Assembly (NCBI RefSeq): GCF_019357495.1
Contig: NZ_CP079110.1
Span: forward strand, 186,001-250,000
DNA length: 64,000 nucleotides
Reading direction: 5' to 3'
Source of the DNA: Nosocomiicoccus ampullae
GTDB lineage: Bacteria > Bacillota > Bacilli > Staphylococcales > Salinicoccaceae
Below the pieces are notes generated by a model. It saw nothing but the letters and a program-made list of their open reading frames with translations, was not told the DNA's origin and made no database searches. A program made the translations under genes and the position numbers. Within the stretch, counting starts at the first letter, position 1, and every line of letters starts with the position of its first letter. Below, in pieces: positions 1 to 10,056 of this stretch.

Positions 1-1
1 A

Positions 2-2098
2 GACGAATATAAAAAGGTAGTTGAGTTAATCGGAAGAAAACCGAACTATACTGAAACAGGAATCTTCGCGTCAATGTGGAGTGAACATTGTAGCTATAAA
101 ACTTCAAAAACATTTTTACGTCAATTTAATTCTAAAGGTGAACGCGTATTAATGGGGCCTGGTGAAGGTGCAGGTGTTGTTGATATTGGAGATAATGAAG
201 CGGTCGTATTTAAAGTTGAATCACACAACTCACCATCAGCAGTTGCGCCATTCCACGGTGCAGCAACAGGTATTGGTGGTATTTTACGTGACATCGTATC
301 AATCGGATCGACACCAATCGCACTTGTAAACTCACTTCGTTTTGGAGAGTTAGATAATGATAACAGTAAATGGTTATTAAAAGAAGCGACAGACGGATTA
401 GAATTCTATGGTAATACGATGGATATTAGTTCGGTTACTGGAGAAGTTGAATTCGACGAGCGTTTCCAAGGACGCCCACTCGTAAATGCGATGGCAGTTG
501 GCTTAATTAAACACGATAAAATTCAAAAGGGCCTTGCAAAAGGTGTTGGCAATAAAGTTGTATACGCAGGACTTGAAACAGGTAAAGACGGTATTTTAGG
601 TGCATCATTCTCAAGTGAAGAACTTGGTGACGACCGTAAAGTAGAAATTCCGGATACTCAAGAAGGATATCCTGAAGTTGGTAAAAAATTAATGCACGCA
701 ACTCTAGAAGCAATTGACCATGACAAATTAGTCGGTATCCAAGATATGGGTGCAGCTGGGTTAACGTCATCATCTGCTGAAATGGCAGCAAAAGGTGGAC
801 ACGGTATTGAAATGCACTTAGATAAAGTACCAGTATCTGACGATACGATTTCACCATTTGAAATGATGTTATCTGAAACACAAGAAAGAATGCTACTCGT
901 TGTTGAAGATGGTTATGAAGAAGAGTTCGTAGAAACATTTAAAAAACACGGACTACCAGCAGCAGTAATTGGTGAAGTTATTGAAGATGAGTCACTCGTT
1001 CTTTACTATGACGGTGAAAAATATGCAGATCTTCCGACGCATCATTTAGAAAATGCACCAGAAGTGATTTTAGAAGGTGAAGAAATAGCGCTTGATGAAG
1101 CGAGAACAGACTATAGTAATGAAGACTTAAAAGAAATATTTAAGCAACTTATTCACCATCCAACACTTGGTGATAAATCATATATCTACAATAAATTTAA
1201 ACGTAAAGAAGATACGTTACAAGGTTCTGGATTTGGTGCGGGAATCGTTCAAATTGGGGACAGTAAAAAAGCTATTGCTGTAACGATTGATGGTAAAGGC
1301 CGCTACGTTGAAGCAGATCCATATAACGGTGGTAAAGAAACAGTGCTTCATGCGTTTAGAACGACTCTAGCAACAGGTGCGTTACCAGTTGCAATGACAG
1401 ACGGTTTAAACTACGGTAACCCTGAAAATAAAGAGATGTATGAAATTATAAAACAATCTACTAAAGGAATGGCAGAAGCATCTATTGCAGTAAATACTCC
1501 AGTTGTATCGGGTAACGTTTCATTATATAACGAAACAAAAGAAGGTCCAGTATTACCAACACCAATTATCGGTATGGTCGGTTTAATTGAAGATACAGAT
1601 TACTTAAAAGACCGTTTCGTAGAAGAAGGTAATAGTATTTATATCGTTGGAGATTTAAAGACTGAATTTAGCGGAAGTCAAATTGAAAAACTTGTTGATA
1701 ATAAAGTTCGTCGTACTAAGCGTCAAGTAAACCTTGAAGAAGAATATACACGCGGTATGGATTTAAGACAGTTATTATTAGATGGTGATTTAGAAAAAAT
1801 CGCACCGATTGGTCGTGGTGGTTTCATCGTTAAACTTGCACAACTACTCTCTCACTATGATTTAGGTGCAGATGTAAACTTAAATGTACGCGGAGACTTA
1901 CTATTTAGTGAAACGCCAGGTACGTACATCGTTATTGGTAAACCAGGATTAGATATTAAAGATGCAGTTGAAATTGGTACGGTGACTGGTAAAGAATTCA
2001 AAGTTAAAGCAGAAGACTTTGAGTTAGATTTACCAATGAAAGAAGTAAAAGAATTATATGAAACAGCGATCACAAGTCGCTTAGACCTGGATAACTAA
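2..2098 (+). CDS. purL: Phosphoribosylformylglycinamidine synthase subunit PurL (5' end cut by window)
   Basis: PurL converts FGAR, glutamine and ATP to FGAM, the fourth step of purine synthesis, together with PurS and PurQ, which should lie just upstream. The frame is open from base 2 and reads through GRKPNYTETGIF before the MWSEHCSYK motif, whose His is catalytic in the family, so the ATG at 74 is internal and roughly 28 N-terminal residues are missing. Glycine-rich AIRS-like domains follow (GPGEGAGVVDIGDNEAVVF; SGSQ), as expected for the small PurL of Gram-positives (about 740 aa). The stop is followed directly by the purF ribosome binding site, so purL and purF are one transcript. Identification is secure; only the N-terminus is unseen. 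Confidence 0.96.
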   Translation, partial: DEYKKVVELIGRKPNYTETGIFASMWSEHCSYKTSKTFLRQFNSKGERVLMGPGEGAGVVDIGDNEAVVFKVESHNSPSAVAPFHGAATGIGGILRDIVSIGSTPIALVNSLRFGELDNDNSKWLLKEATDGLEFYGNTMDISSVTGEVEFDERFQGRPLVNAMAVGLIKHDKIQKGLAKGVGNKVVYAGLETGKDGILGASFSSEELGDDRKVEIPDTQEGYPEVGKKLMHATLEAIDHDKLVGIQDMGAAGLTSSSAEMAAKGGHGIEMHLDKVPVSDDTISPFEMMLSETQERMLLVVEDGYEEEFVETFKKHGLPAAVIGEVIEDESLVLYYDGEKYADLPTHHLENAPEVILEGEEIALDEARTDYSNEDLKEIFKQLIHHPTLGDKSYIYNKFKRKEDTLQGSGFGAGIVQIGDSKKAIAVTIDGKGRYVEADPYNGGKETVLHAFRTTLATGALPVAMTDGLNYGNPENKEMYEIIKQSTKGMAEASIAVNTPVVSGNVSLYNETKEGPVLPTPIIGMVGLIEDTDYLKDRFVEEGNSIYIVGDLKTEFSGSQIEKLVDNKVRRTKRQVNLEEEYTRGMDLRQLLLDGDLEKIAPIGRGGFIVKLAQLLSHYDLGADVNLNVRGDLLFSETPGTYIVIGKPGLDIKDAVEIGTVTGKEFKVKAEDFELDLPMKEVKELYETAITSRLDLDN

Positions 2099-2115
2099 AG
2101 GAGGAATATAGCGTG
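2099..2115 (+). promoter_or_regulatory. Ribosome binding site and GTG start that fix the purF N-terminus
   Basis: A perfect AGGAGG (2099-2104) lies 8 nt before GTG at 2113. In the same frame upstream there is a TAA at 2092-2094, and the codons between (CTA AAG GAG GAA TAT AGC) contain no possible start. The protein therefore cannot begin earlier than GTG 2113, which excludes the usual PurF propeptide and its catalytic cysteine. Confidence 0.85.
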
Positions 2116-3495
2116 TTTGGTATATGGGGTCATGAAAATGCATCAGAACTCACATATATCGCGCTTCATAGTTTACAACATCGTGGACAAAATGGTGCTG
2201 GTATCGTCGCATCAAATGAGGACTACTTATTTGGTGCGCGCGGTATGGGACTTTTAAATGATGCGATATCAAAAGAGCAACTCGAATCACTAAAACCATT
2301 TAAAAATGCGATTGGTCACGTAAGATATGCTACAAAGACATCATCAGAACTCGCAAATGTCCAACCGATTTTACTAAAAAGTTATTCTGGAGACTTAGGA
2401 ATTTGTCATAATGGTAACTTAACGAACGCGATACAATTAAGAAAAGCTTTAGAATCTGAAGGGTCGATTTTCCAAACGACGACAGACGTTGAAGTGATGG
2501 CGCATTTATTAAAGCGTTCTAAAGCTAGAACGAATAAAGACCGAATTAAAAGTGCATTACGTCAAATTAAAGGTGCATTTGTATTTTTACTGTTACAAGA
2601 AAATAGTTTAACAATCGCAATGGATAACCATGGTGTACGTCCATTAATGCTCGGAAGAATCGATGATGCGTGGTGTGTTGCGAGTGAGACATGTGCGTTT
2701 ACTGCGATTGGCGCAGAGTATGTTCGAGACATTGAACCAGGTGAATTTATAACGATTACTGATGACGGGATAGATTTTGATAAGTATTCTTACGTTGAGC
2801 ATCCAAATTTATGCTCGATGGAGTATATTTACTTCTCACGTGCAGATTCAGAGTTTCGTCATCAGTCAACGTACCGTATACGTAAAGCGCTTGGTGAAGC
2901 ACTTGCTAAAGAGTTTAAACATGACGCAGATCTCGTTATAGGGGTGCCAGACTCAAGTCTTGCTGCAGCAAAAGGATTCTCTACAGAATCTGGTATACCG
3001 CAAGAAGCTGGACTATTAAAAAATAGATACGTTGGTCGTACGTTTATCACCCCGGGTCAAGAAGCAAGAGAACGTGCTGTACGTATGAAGTTATCCCCAG
3101 TACGAGATATCGTTGAAGGTAAAAGAGTCATCGTTATCGACGACTCAATCGTACGTGGAACGACAAGTAAATTTATCGTTAGATCACTTAAAAAAGCAGG
3201 CGCAACAGAGGTACATATGGGTGTATCATCGCCACCGTTAAAAGACCCTTGTTATTACGGAATCGATGTATCGACACATGCTGAGATTATCGCTTCGCAA
3301 AAATCAGTGGAAGAAATATGTGAAGAAATCGGTGCAGACTCACTGACATATTTATCTGTTGACGGTATGCATGATGTATATAAGCAATTTGGTTCTAGAG
3401 GCGAGTGTGATGCATGCTTTACAGGAAATTACCCGATAGAAATTGTCGATGATTTATTACCACAAGAAAAAGAACAAAAATCTAAAGGAGTTTAA
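2113..3495 (+). CDS. purF: Amidophosphoribosyltransferase PurF lacking the N-terminal catalytic cysteine
   Basis: PurF makes phosphoribosylamine from PRPP and glutamine, the committed step of purine synthesis. The protein (460 aa) keeps the class II glutaminase fold: GHVRYAT with R71, the CHNGNLTN loop, and D125. It also has the PRPP motif [13 protein letters not shown] (about 339-351) and four cysteines (C234, C380, C432, C435) at the positions of the Bacillus 4Fe-4S ligands. Bacillus and Staphylococcus PurF carry a short propeptide cleaved before Cys1 (...LNEECGVFGIW). Here translation starts at the Val of that motif and the preceding codons read LKEEYS after an in-frame stop, so Cys1 is absent. 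The family predicts loss of glutamine use with possible ammonia-dependent activity. An assembly error is the main alternative, but the ideal RBS argues against it. Confidence 0.93.
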   Translation: MFGIWGHENASELTYIALHSLQHRGQNGAGIVASNEDYLFGARGMGLLNDAISKEQLESLKPFKNAIGHVRYATKTSSELANVQPILLKSYSGDLGICHNGNLTNAIQLRKALESEGSIFQTTTDVEVMAHLLKRSKARTNKDRIKSALRQIKGAFVFLLLQENSLTIAMDNHGVRPLMLGRIDDAWCVASETCAFTAIGAEYVRDIEPGEFITITDDGIDFDKYSYVEHPNLCSMEYIYFSRADSEFRHQSTYRIRKALGEALAKEFKHDADLVIGVPDSSLAAAKGFSTESGIPQEAGLLKNRYVGRTFITPGQEARERAVRMKLSPVRDIVEGKRVIVIDDSIVRGTTSKFIVRSLKKAGATEVHMGVSSPPLKDPCYYGIDVSTHAEIIASQKSVEEICEEIGADSLTYLSVDGMHDVYKQFGSRGECDACFTGNYPIEIVDDLLPQEKEQKSKGV

Positions 3496-3497
3496 TT

Positions 3498-4517
3498 ATG
3501 TCTGAGCAATATAAAAAAGCTGGCGTAGATATTGAGGCAGGTTACGAAGCGGTTAAACAAATGAAAGTACACGTTCAAGAAACGATGCGTAAAGAAGTAC
3601 TTGGTGGACTTGGAGGGTTTGGTGCAGCGTTTGATTTATCACAGTTAAATTTAAAAGAGCCTGTACTCGTTTCAGGCACTGATGGTGTCGGAACGAAATT
3701 ACAACTCGCAATCGATTCTAACCGTCACGATACGATTGGAATTGATGCGGTTGCGATGTGTGTAAATGATATTTTAACGACAGGCGCTGAACCACTATAC
3801 TTTTTAGACTACATCGCTGTAAATAAAGTCGTACCTGAACAAGTTGCGGCTCTCGTTAAAGGTGTGAGTGAAGGATGTAAACAAGCAGGTTGTGCCTTAA
3901 TTGGTGGAGAAACTGCAGAGATGGGTGATATGTACGACGAAGGTTCGTATGATATCGCAGGATTTGCAGTTGGTGCTGTTGAGAAATCAGAATACGTGGA
4001 TTTTGATAGTGTCAATGCTGGAGATGCTATTATCGGGTTACCATCAAGTGGTATTCACTCAAACGGTTACTCACTCGTTCGTAAAATCATTAAAGACAAT
4101 AATGTTGATGTAACTAAAACGTTAAACGGCACACCGTTAATTGATTTACTTCTAGAACCAACACGTATTTACGTACAGCAAATACTTAAACTTCAAGAAG
4201 ACGTTAAAATTAAAGCGATGAGCCATATTACAGGTGGCGGTTTCTATGAAAACATTCCACGTGCGTTACCAGAAGAACTTGGTGCTGAAGTTGACGTAAC
4301 AGACGTTAAAGTACCAGAGATTTTAAAGTGGTTAATCGAAACAGGTAATATTGACCGTGACGAAGCATATAACGTCTTTAATATGGGAATTGGATTTATG
4401 ATTGTCGTCGACGAAAAAGATAAAGAAACAGCACTTGAAAATTTAAAAGCATCTGGAGAAAATCCAGTTGTATTAGGTAAAGTAGTCGATAAAAAAGGAC
4501 TTACAATCAATGGCTAA
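3498..4517 (+). CDS. purM: Phosphoribosylformylglycinamidine cyclo-ligase (AIR synthetase)
   Basis: PurM closes the imidazole ring, converting FGAM and ATP to AIR in the cytoplasm. The 339-residue length is typical. Near the N-terminus [15 protein letters not shown] is the family hallmark, followed by [12 protein letters not shown], the ATP/Mg motif [13 protein letters not shown] and the [11 protein letters not shown] segment; [13 protein letters not shown] marks the C-terminal half. It starts 2 nt after the purF stop with AAAGGAG upstream, and its end overlaps purN by 8 nt, which implies translational coupling. Confidence 0.97.
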   Translation: MSEQYKKAGVDIEAGYEAVKQMKVHVQETMRKEVLGGLGGFGAAFDLSQLNLKEPVLVSGTDGVGTKLQLAIDSNRHDTIGIDAVAMCVNDILTTGAEPLYFLDYIAVNKVVPEQVAALVKGVSEGCKQAGCALIGGETAEMGDMYDEGSYDIAGFAVGAVEKSEYVDFDSVNAGDAIIGLPSSGIHSNGYSLVRKIIKDNNVDVTKTLNGTPLIDLLLEPTRIYVQQILKLQEDVKIKAMSHITGGGFYENIPRALPEELGAEVDVTDVKVPEILKWLIETGNIDRDEAYNVFNMGIGFMIVVDEKDKETALENLKASGENPVVLGKVVDKKGLTING

Positions 4518-5067
4518 TGTTGCAGTATTTGCTTCAGGAAGTGGGAGTAACTTTGAAAATATCGCAACGAGTGATTTAAATATTGATATTAAAGTGCTCA
4601 TTGTCGACAACAAAGATGCCAAAGCAATTGAACGCGCCAAGCGTTTAAACGTACCGTATAAAATTGTAGAACGAACTGGTAAAACGAGAGATCAATTTGA
4701 ACAAGACATATTAGAGATATTAAAACAAGGAAATGTTGAGTACATATTACTCGCAGGGTTTATGAAAATTTTATCAGCAAAGTTTATCGAACAATATGAC
4801 CGTAAAATTATTAACATACACCCGTCATTACTTCCAAGTTTTAAAGGGAAAGACGGTATATTAGATGCTTATAATTACGGTGTTAAAGTCAGTGGTGTGA
4901 CAGTGCATTATGTTGATAGTGGTATCGATACTGGAGAAATTATCGATCAAGCACCTGTTATTATTGAAGACGATGATACGTTAGAAACTTTTGAAGATAA
5001 AATTCACGCGACAGAATATGAATTATATATTCGTGCGTTGAAAAAAGTGTTGGAGGTAAACGAATGA
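4510..5067 (+). CDS. purN: Phosphoribosylglycinamide formyltransferase (GART)
   Basis: PurN transfers the formyl group of 10-formyltetrahydrofolate to GAR. The 185-residue protein begins with the substrate loop [13 protein letters not shown]. It carries the catalytic [12 protein letters not shown] segment (Asn and His) and the [12 protein letters not shown] segment containing the catalytic Asp, all in the expected order. The ATG lies inside the last codons of purM, and its TGA overlaps the ATG of purH (ATGA), so all three genes are coupled. Confidence 0.97.
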   Translation: MANVAVFASGSGSNFENIATSDLNIDIKVLIVDNKDAKAIERAKRLNVPYKIVERTGKTRDQFEQDILEILKQGNVEYILLAGFMKILSAKFIEQYDRKIINIHPSLLPSFKGKDGILDAYNYGVKVSGVTVHYVDSGIDTGEIIDQAPVIIEDDDTLETFEDKIHATEYELYIRALKKVLEVNE

Positions 5068-6542
5068 GAGCGTTACTTAGTGTTTCAGACAAGACAGGTA
5101 TTACTGAATTTGGACAAAAACTCGTTGATAACGGGTACGAGTTATTCAGTACAGGTGGTACGTTAAAAGCTTTACAAGATGCGAACGTAGCAGTGAAAAG
5201 TGTATCAGAATTAACAAATTTCCCAGAGATTATGGATGGTCGTGTAAAGACATTACATCCAGCAGTTCATGGAGGATTACTTGCTGATCGTAGTAAACAG
5301 TCACATTTAGATGAGTTAAAAGAACAAGATATTGATTTAATCGATATGGTCGTTGTAAATTTATATCCATTTGAAGAAACAGTTAAAGACGAAAACGTAA
5401 CGATTGAAGACGCGATTGAAAATATCGATATCGGCGGACCGACGATGTTACGTGCAGCAGCAAAAAACTATAAACACGTACTATCTATCGTTAATCCAGC
5501 AGATTACGATGAAGTGATTAGTCGTATTCAATCTGATGATTTAACAGAAGACTTCAGAAGAGAGTTAATGGTTAAAGTATTTAAACATACGACAAATTAC
5601 GACCAAGCGATTACTAACTTCTTTAGCCAAGCTGAAAAAACACTTCGTTATGGAGAAAACCCACATCAAAACGCGCGTTACATCCGTACGACAAGCGCAT
5701 CAAATACCATTTTAAATGCAAAAATTTTAAATGGAAAAGAGTTATCATATAATAACTTCCGTGACGCAGACAGCGCGTATTTACTTGCGCGTAAATTTAG
5801 TGGACCAGTTGCGGTTGCGGTTAAACATATGAACCCTTGTGGAGTAGGTGTAGGAAATACAATTCACGATGCATTTATGAATGCGTATGAAGCAGACTCA
5901 CAATCTATTTTCGGTGGGATTGTCGCATTAAATAAAGAAGTAGATTTAGAAACAGCTGAAGCATTAAGTAAAATTTTCTTAGAAGTAATTATTGCGCCTA
6001 AATATACAGCAGCAGCACTTGAAAAACTTCAAGAGAAGAAAAATTTACGTGTATTAGAAATCGACTTCACCGAGCAAACTGGCGACGAAGAAATTGTCAG
6101 TGTATCTGGTGGATATCTAATTCAAGATAGAGATAATACACCGTTAAATATGGACGATGTGACAGTCGTGACGAAAAAAGAGCCAACAGAAAGTGAGTAT
6201 CGTGCACTTACACTCGCGTTAGAAGTTGTAAAACACGTAAAATCAAACGCAATTGTACTCGCTGACGAACATCGTACAGTCGGTATTGGTGCAGGTCAAA
6301 TGAATAGAGTAGGTGCTTTAAAGATTGCGATTGAGCGTGCGACAAAAGAATTAGATGGTACGGTTGTTATGGCAAGTGATGGATTCTTCCCGATGCCGGA
6401 CTCAGTACAAGTTGCACATGAAGCGGGAATTAATGCAATTATTCAACCAGGTGGATCTAAACGTGACCAAGAGTCTATTGATTACTGTGACGCACATGAT
6501 ATGACGATGGTAACAACTGGTATGAGACACTTTAAACATTAG
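5064..6542 (+). CDS. purH: Bifunctional AICAR transformylase/IMP cyclohydrolase
   Basis: PurH catalyses the last two steps to IMP. The first 115 or so residues are the MGS-like cyclohydrolase domain ([36 protein letters not shown]). The remainder is the transformylase domain with [14 protein letters not shown], the [11 protein letters not shown] segment (the Lys-His pair is catalytic in the family) and the terminal [10 protein letters not shown]. At 492 residues it is slightly shorter than the Bacillus protein (about 512). It is coupled to purN and separated from purD by 13 nt. Confidence 0.97.
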   Translation: MRALLSVSDKTGITEFGQKLVDNGYELFSTGGTLKALQDANVAVKSVSELTNFPEIMDGRVKTLHPAVHGGLLADRSKQSHLDELKEQDIDLIDMVVVNLYPFEETVKDENVTIEDAIENIDIGGPTMLRAAAKNYKHVLSIVNPADYDEVISRIQSDDLTEDFRRELMVKVFKHTTNYDQAITNFFSQAEKTLRYGENPHQNARYIRTTSASNTILNAKILNGKELSYNNFRDADSAYLLARKFSGPVAVAVKHMNPCGVGVGNTIHDAFMNAYEADSQSIFGGIVALNKEVDLETAEALSKIFLEVIIAPKYTAAALEKLQEKKNLRVLEIDFTEQTGDEEIVSVSGGYLIQDRDNTPLNMDDVTVVTKKEPTESEYRALTLALEVVKHVKSNAIVLADEHRTVGIGAGQMNRVGALKIAIERATKELDGTVVMASDGFFPMPDSVQVAHEAGINAIIQPGGSKRDQESIDYCDAHDMTMVTTGMRHFKH

Positions 6543-6555
6543 GAGAGAATAATTT

Positions 6556-7797
6556 ATGAATACTTTAGTTATTGGAAGTGGCGGGCGAGAGCACGCAATT
6601 GTACGTGCATTGAATCGTTCAGAAAAAGTAAATGAAGTATTTGCGTTACCAGGTAACGACGGTATGACTGAAGCGACACTTGTTGAGGGAATTCCAGTTT
6701 CTGAGTTCGATCAAATCGGTGAATTTTGTAAAGAAAATGATATCGAATGGGTAGTCGTTGGTCCAGAGGATCCGTTATCAGAGGGAATTGTAGATACACT
6801 TGAAGATAAATTTAAATTGAATGTATTTGGCCCACGAAAAAAAGAAGCCCAAATGGAGTCTTCAAAGTCATTTACAAAACATTTAATGAAAAAGTATGAC
6901 ATTCCAACAGCCAGTTACGAAGTGTTTACTGATAAAGAACAAGCAAAAAGTTATTTAGAAAATGGCAACTTCCCAGCCGTTATTAAAAAAGATGGACTCG
7001 CTGCAGGCAAAGGCGTTATCATCGCTCAAGACTTAAATGAAGCATTAAACGCACTCGATGAATTAATGGAAACTGACGGTGAAGTCGTTATTGAAGAATT
7101 TTTAGATGGCGATGAATTTAGTCTAATGGTACTCGTTAACGGCGATACATTTACACCGTTTAACATTATTGCTCAAGATCATAAACGCGCGTTTGATAAC
7201 GATGAAGGTCCAAACACAGGTGGAATGGGTGCGTATGCACCGGTGGATTACATTTCAGAAAATATCATCGAAGAAGCGGTTGAAAAAATTGTTCGTCCAA
7301 CAGTAAATGCTATGGTTGAAGAAGGATTAAACTACTTCGGTGTATTATATCTTGGCGCAATTATTACAACAGACGGTGTTAAAACAATCGAGTATAACGC
7401 AAGATTTGGTGATCCAGAAGCACAAATTCTTCTCGATTTACTTGAAACAGATTTTATCGACATGTTAGAAGGTATGAAAAGAAAAGAACCTTTAGCACTC
7501 AATTTTAGAGAAGAATACGTAGTAGGAGTCATTTTAGCGTCTGAAGGTTATCCAGGAGATTATGAAAAAGCAAAAGAAATTGTTATTAAAAAAGATTTAA
7601 TGAAAGGTATTTACGTCAGTGCATTAAAACATCTTGAAAATGACATATATGAATCAAATGGTGGACGTGTATTACTTGCGGTTGGCCGTGGTAATACAAT
7701 TGAAGACGCAAAAAATCAAGCATATAGAACGTTAAACGAAGTAAAGTATGACGAAAAAGATTTCTTCTATCGTAAAGACATTGCATATAAAGCATAA
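6556..7797 (+). CDS. purD: Phosphoribosylamine-glycine ligase (GARS)
   Basis: PurD ligates glycine to the phosphoribosylamine made by PurF. The 413-residue protein starts with VIGSGGREHAIVRAL, followed by the ATP-grasp core with VIKKDGLAAGKGVI, EEFLDGDEFSLMVL, the GPNTGGMGAYAP loop and the metal-binding EYNARFGDPEAQ. It is the last gene of the pur operon; a strong hairpin with a T-run begins at its stop codon. An AGGAGAG ribosome binding site lies before ATG 6556. Confidence 0.97.
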   Translation: MNTLVIGSGGREHAIVRALNRSEKVNEVFALPGNDGMTEATLVEGIPVSEFDQIGEFCKENDIEWVVVGPEDPLSEGIVDTLEDKFKLNVFGPRKKEAQMESSKSFTKHLMKKYDIPTASYEVFTDKEQAKSYLENGNFPAVIKKDGLAAGKGVIIAQDLNEALNALDELMETDGEVVIEEFLDGDEFSLMVLVNGDTFTPFNIIAQDHKRAFDNDEGPNTGGMGAYAPVDYISENIIEEAVEKIVRPTVNAMVEEGLNYFGVLYLGAIITTDGVKTIEYNARFGDPEAQILLDLLETDFIDMLEGMKRKEPLALNFREEYVVGVILASEGYPGDYEKAKEIVIKKDLMKGIYVSALKHLENDIYESNGGRVLLAVGRGNTIEDAKNQAYRTLNEVKYDEKDFFYRKDIAYKA

Positions 7798-7830
7798 AAA
7801 AACTAGCGCTAAGCGCTAGTTTTATTTTTG
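7797..7830. terminator. Bidirectional terminator between purD and a convergent small gene
   Basis: Stem AAAACTAGCGCT (7799-7810) pairs with AGCGCTAGTTTT (7812-7823), with T-rich sequence on both strands. It ends the purine operon and, read on the minus strand, the gene ending at 7822. Confidence 0.9.
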
Positions 7831-8100
7831 GTGTGCTCTAACATCTTTAGAAGTGAAGCCTTTAAAGTGGTAAAATGCACCGTAAATTAAACCGAATGGA
7901 ATTAAAATTAAAATTAAGAAGAAAAGGCTTCCAACAAATTGTCTTAAACCAAACTCACTAAAGAATTCCCCGCTCGTTGCATCGAGTAGTGGGGGTAAAA
8001 ATGCAAAGTAGTAAATTGCTGCTACAACTACGAACGTAAATATGTAAAAGATAAAGTTTTTGATATAGTAAGGTTTTGTATCTTTATCGTACTTGAACAT
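7822..8100 (-). CDS. Small two-TM membrane protein, unknown function
   Basis: A 92-residue protein with a charged N-terminus (MFKYDKDTKPYY), one hydrophobic segment at about 15-35, a short polar loop, a second segment at about 60-82, and a basic tail. GGGTGG lies upstream of the start on the minus strand. It ends in the terminator shared with purD. I do not recognise a family; a two-helix inner membrane protein is all that can be said. Confidence 0.65.
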   Translation of the reverse strand: MFKYDKDTKPYYIKNFIFYIFTFVVVAAIYYFAFLPPLLDATSGEFFSEFGLRQFVGSLFFLILILIPFGLIYGAFYHFKGFTSKDVRAHQK

Positions 8101-8208
8101 TTAGGCACCACCCTTTTTCAAAATTGTCTTTAAATTTAAATATATATCTGTATAATATCATGTATAAAGATTATTTTAAAGCACTTATTTTAACGAGGGA
8201 AGTCTATT

Positions 8209-8712
8209 ATGAGTATAAGAAAAGGCCAACTATCTGATATTGATACGGTGATGTCAATAAAAGATAGTGTTGTAAAACTGATGAAAGAAAGCGGAAACAA
8301 TCAGTGGGATGATAGTTATCCATCACGAGATGTACTTCTAAATGATATAAAGAATGATCACTTGTTTGTCTATGAAGAAGATGATGCAGTGTTAGGGTTT
8401 ATCGTCGCGGATGATAATCATGCATTCGAGTATGATGATATCCCTTGGGAACTTGCGCGTTTAGATAGTATTGCATTTCATAGAGCAGCCGTAGATCCAA
8501 ATGCACAAGGTAAAGGTGTTGCTTCTAAATTAATGGATGAGGTCGAATCATTTTTTAAACATAAAGGTTATCTCGGCGTTCATACAGATACAAATCTTAA
8601 TAACATTCCAATGCAACGTCTATTTGAAAAACGTGGTTATGAATACCGCGGAAAGTTAAACTTACATAATAATTTAGATGAATGGTATGTTGCCTACGAA
8701 AAAGTGTTTTAA
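8209..8712 (+). CDS. GNAT family N-acetyltransferase
   Basis: A 167-residue single-domain GNAT protein. The acetyl-CoA pyrophosphate loop is visible as AVDPNAQGKGVASKLM (about 100-115), preceded by the beta-4 strand LDSIAFHRAAV and followed by the N-x-x-M-QRLFEKRGYEYRG segment typical of motif B. The substrate is unknown. It starts with a good GGGAAG ribosome binding site and precedes the symporter gene by 29 nt, so the two may be cotranscribed. Confidence 0.88.
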   Translation: MSIRKGQLSDIDTVMSIKDSVVKLMKESGNNQWDDSYPSRDVLLNDIKNDHLFVYEEDDAVLGFIVADDNHAFEYDDIPWELARLDSIAFHRAAVDPNAQGKGVASKLMDEVESFFKHKGYLGVHTDTNLNNIPMQRLFEKRGYEYRGKLNLHNNLDEWYVAYEKVF

Positions 8713-8741
8713 AATAAAAGTGTTAAATAGGAGGGGTAAAG

Positions 8742-9929
8742 TTGAAGCTACTTGCTAAGTTGTTCTCAGGTATTATCGCCGGTATCGTTGTAGGTACTAT
8801 TTATTTTTACACTGCTGATGGTACAGCGTTCCATAGTTTTATGGAAGTAGTTACAAGATTATTTATAACGATGCAAGATATCCTTGGTTCGTTTATTTTC
8901 TTCTTAATTCCATTAATTATATTTTTCTTCATCGCAGATGGGGTATCATCAATCGGAACCGGAGCTGGTAAAGTTGTCGGTGCAACGCTAGGTGTTGCAT
9001 ATATTTCAACAGTTATCGCAGGGTTACTTGCATATACAGTTGCACGATTTTTAATGCCTATAGTAACTAAGGGTGGATCGGTACCTGAAGAAGGTTCTGA
9101 GTTAACAGGACTATTAGAGTTTGACATCCCACCGCCATTAGATATTTTAACAGCACTTGTTTTAGCATTCTCTGTAGGTATTGTAATTAACATTATAAAA
9201 GCAGAAACGATGAAAAAATGGGTGCATGATGGTAAAGAGATTGTAGAATTTTTAATTGAAAAAGTGATTATCACAATTTTACCATTCTATATCGCAGGTG
9301 TATTCGCAGGAATGTCATCTGCAGGAACAGTATTTAAAACATTATCAGTATTTGGTATCGTGTTACTCATCGCGATAACGTTACACTGGGTATGGATTAC
9401 AATTCAGTACACAGTTTCAGGATCTATGCTTGGTAAGAATCCATTTAGTATGATTAAAACGATGTTCCCAGCATACGTTACAGCGCTCGGTACGATGAGT
9501 AGTGCAGCGACAATTTCTGTCACACTACCAAAGACAAAAGAATTGGGTGTACGCGAAAAAATTGCTGACTTTGTCGTTCCACTCGGTGCGAACATTCACT
9601 TATCCGGTTCAGCAATTACAATTACATCATGTTCAGTAGCTGTAATGACAGTATTACCTGAATATGATACACCAGGATTATTAAAAATGCTCGGATTTGT
9701 ATTACTTATAGGTATCGTAATGGTTGCAGCACCTGGAGTTCCAGGTGGGGCAGTAATGGCTGCGAGTGGTATTTTAGTATCACACTTAGGATTTAACGAT
9801 GCAGCAGTTGCATTAATGATTGCATTATACATGGCACAAGATAGCTTTGGTACAGCAGCAAATATCACTGGAGACGGTGCAATCGCTGGTATTATCGACG
9901 CATATGAACAAAAGTTAGATAAAAATTAA
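8742..9929 (+). CDS. Dicarboxylate/amino acid:cation symporter (SDF/DAACS family)
   Basis: A 395-residue integral membrane protein with about eight helices and two re-entrant regions. Recognisable family features are a serine-rich stretch in the first half, the ALGTMSSAATISVTLP segment (hairpin 1, like the SSxATLP motif of glutamate transporters), and APGVPGGAVMAASGIL near the C-terminus. It should import a dicarboxylate or acidic/neutral amino acid with Na+ or H+; the exact substrate cannot be read. The start is TTG with GGAGGGG 8 nt upstream. A strong terminator follows. Confidence 0.87.
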   Translation: MKLLAKLFSGIIAGIVVGTIYFYTADGTAFHSFMEVVTRLFITMQDILGSFIFFLIPLIIFFFIADGVSSIGTGAGKVVGATLGVAYISTVIAGLLAYTVARFLMPIVTKGGSVPEEGSELTGLLEFDIPPPLDILTALVLAFSVGIVINIIKAETMKKWVHDGKEIVEFLIEKVIITILPFYIAGVFAGMSSAGTVFKTLSVFGIVLLIAITLHWVWITIQYTVSGSMLGKNPFSMIKTMFPAYVTALGTMSSAATISVTLPKTKELGVREKIADFVVPLGANIHLSGSAITITSCSVAVMTVLPEYDTPGLLKMLGFVLLIGIVMVAAPGVPGGAVMAASGILVSHLGFNDAAVALMIALYMAQDSFGTAANITGDGAIAGIIDAYEQKLDKN

Positions 9930-9934
9930 ACGAT

Positions 9935-9975
9935 TAAAATACACTTCTAATTACTATTAGAAGTGTATTTTTTTA
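9935..9975 (+). terminator. Rho-independent terminator after the symporter
   Basis: A 14-bp perfect stem, AAATACACTTCTAA (9937-9950) with TTAGAAGTGTATTT (9957-9970), six-base loop and T-run. Confidence 0.93.
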
Positions 9976-9993
9976 TAATGTAATATGGGGTTC

Positions 9994-10022
9994 ATGACAT
10001 TATATATGAGTTTTAATATAAT
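9994..10022 (+). promoter_or_regulatory. Probable sigma-A promoter for the MFS gene at 10057
   Basis: ATGACA (9994-9999), 17-bp spacer, then TATAAT (10017-10022), located 34 bp before the start codon and just after a terminator. The -10 is perfect and the -35 differs from TTGACA at one base. Confidence 0.6.
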
Positions 10023-10056
10023 AGAACTATTACTTTAAAGTAGGGAAGGTTTAAGT

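Noticed and set aside
8807-9274. 155-codon open frame antisense to the symporter
   Set aside because: It is the complement of a membrane protein gene, has no ribosome binding site and no recognisable domain; other long antisense frames (507-938, 9596-9868, 32346-32657) were rejected for the same reason.
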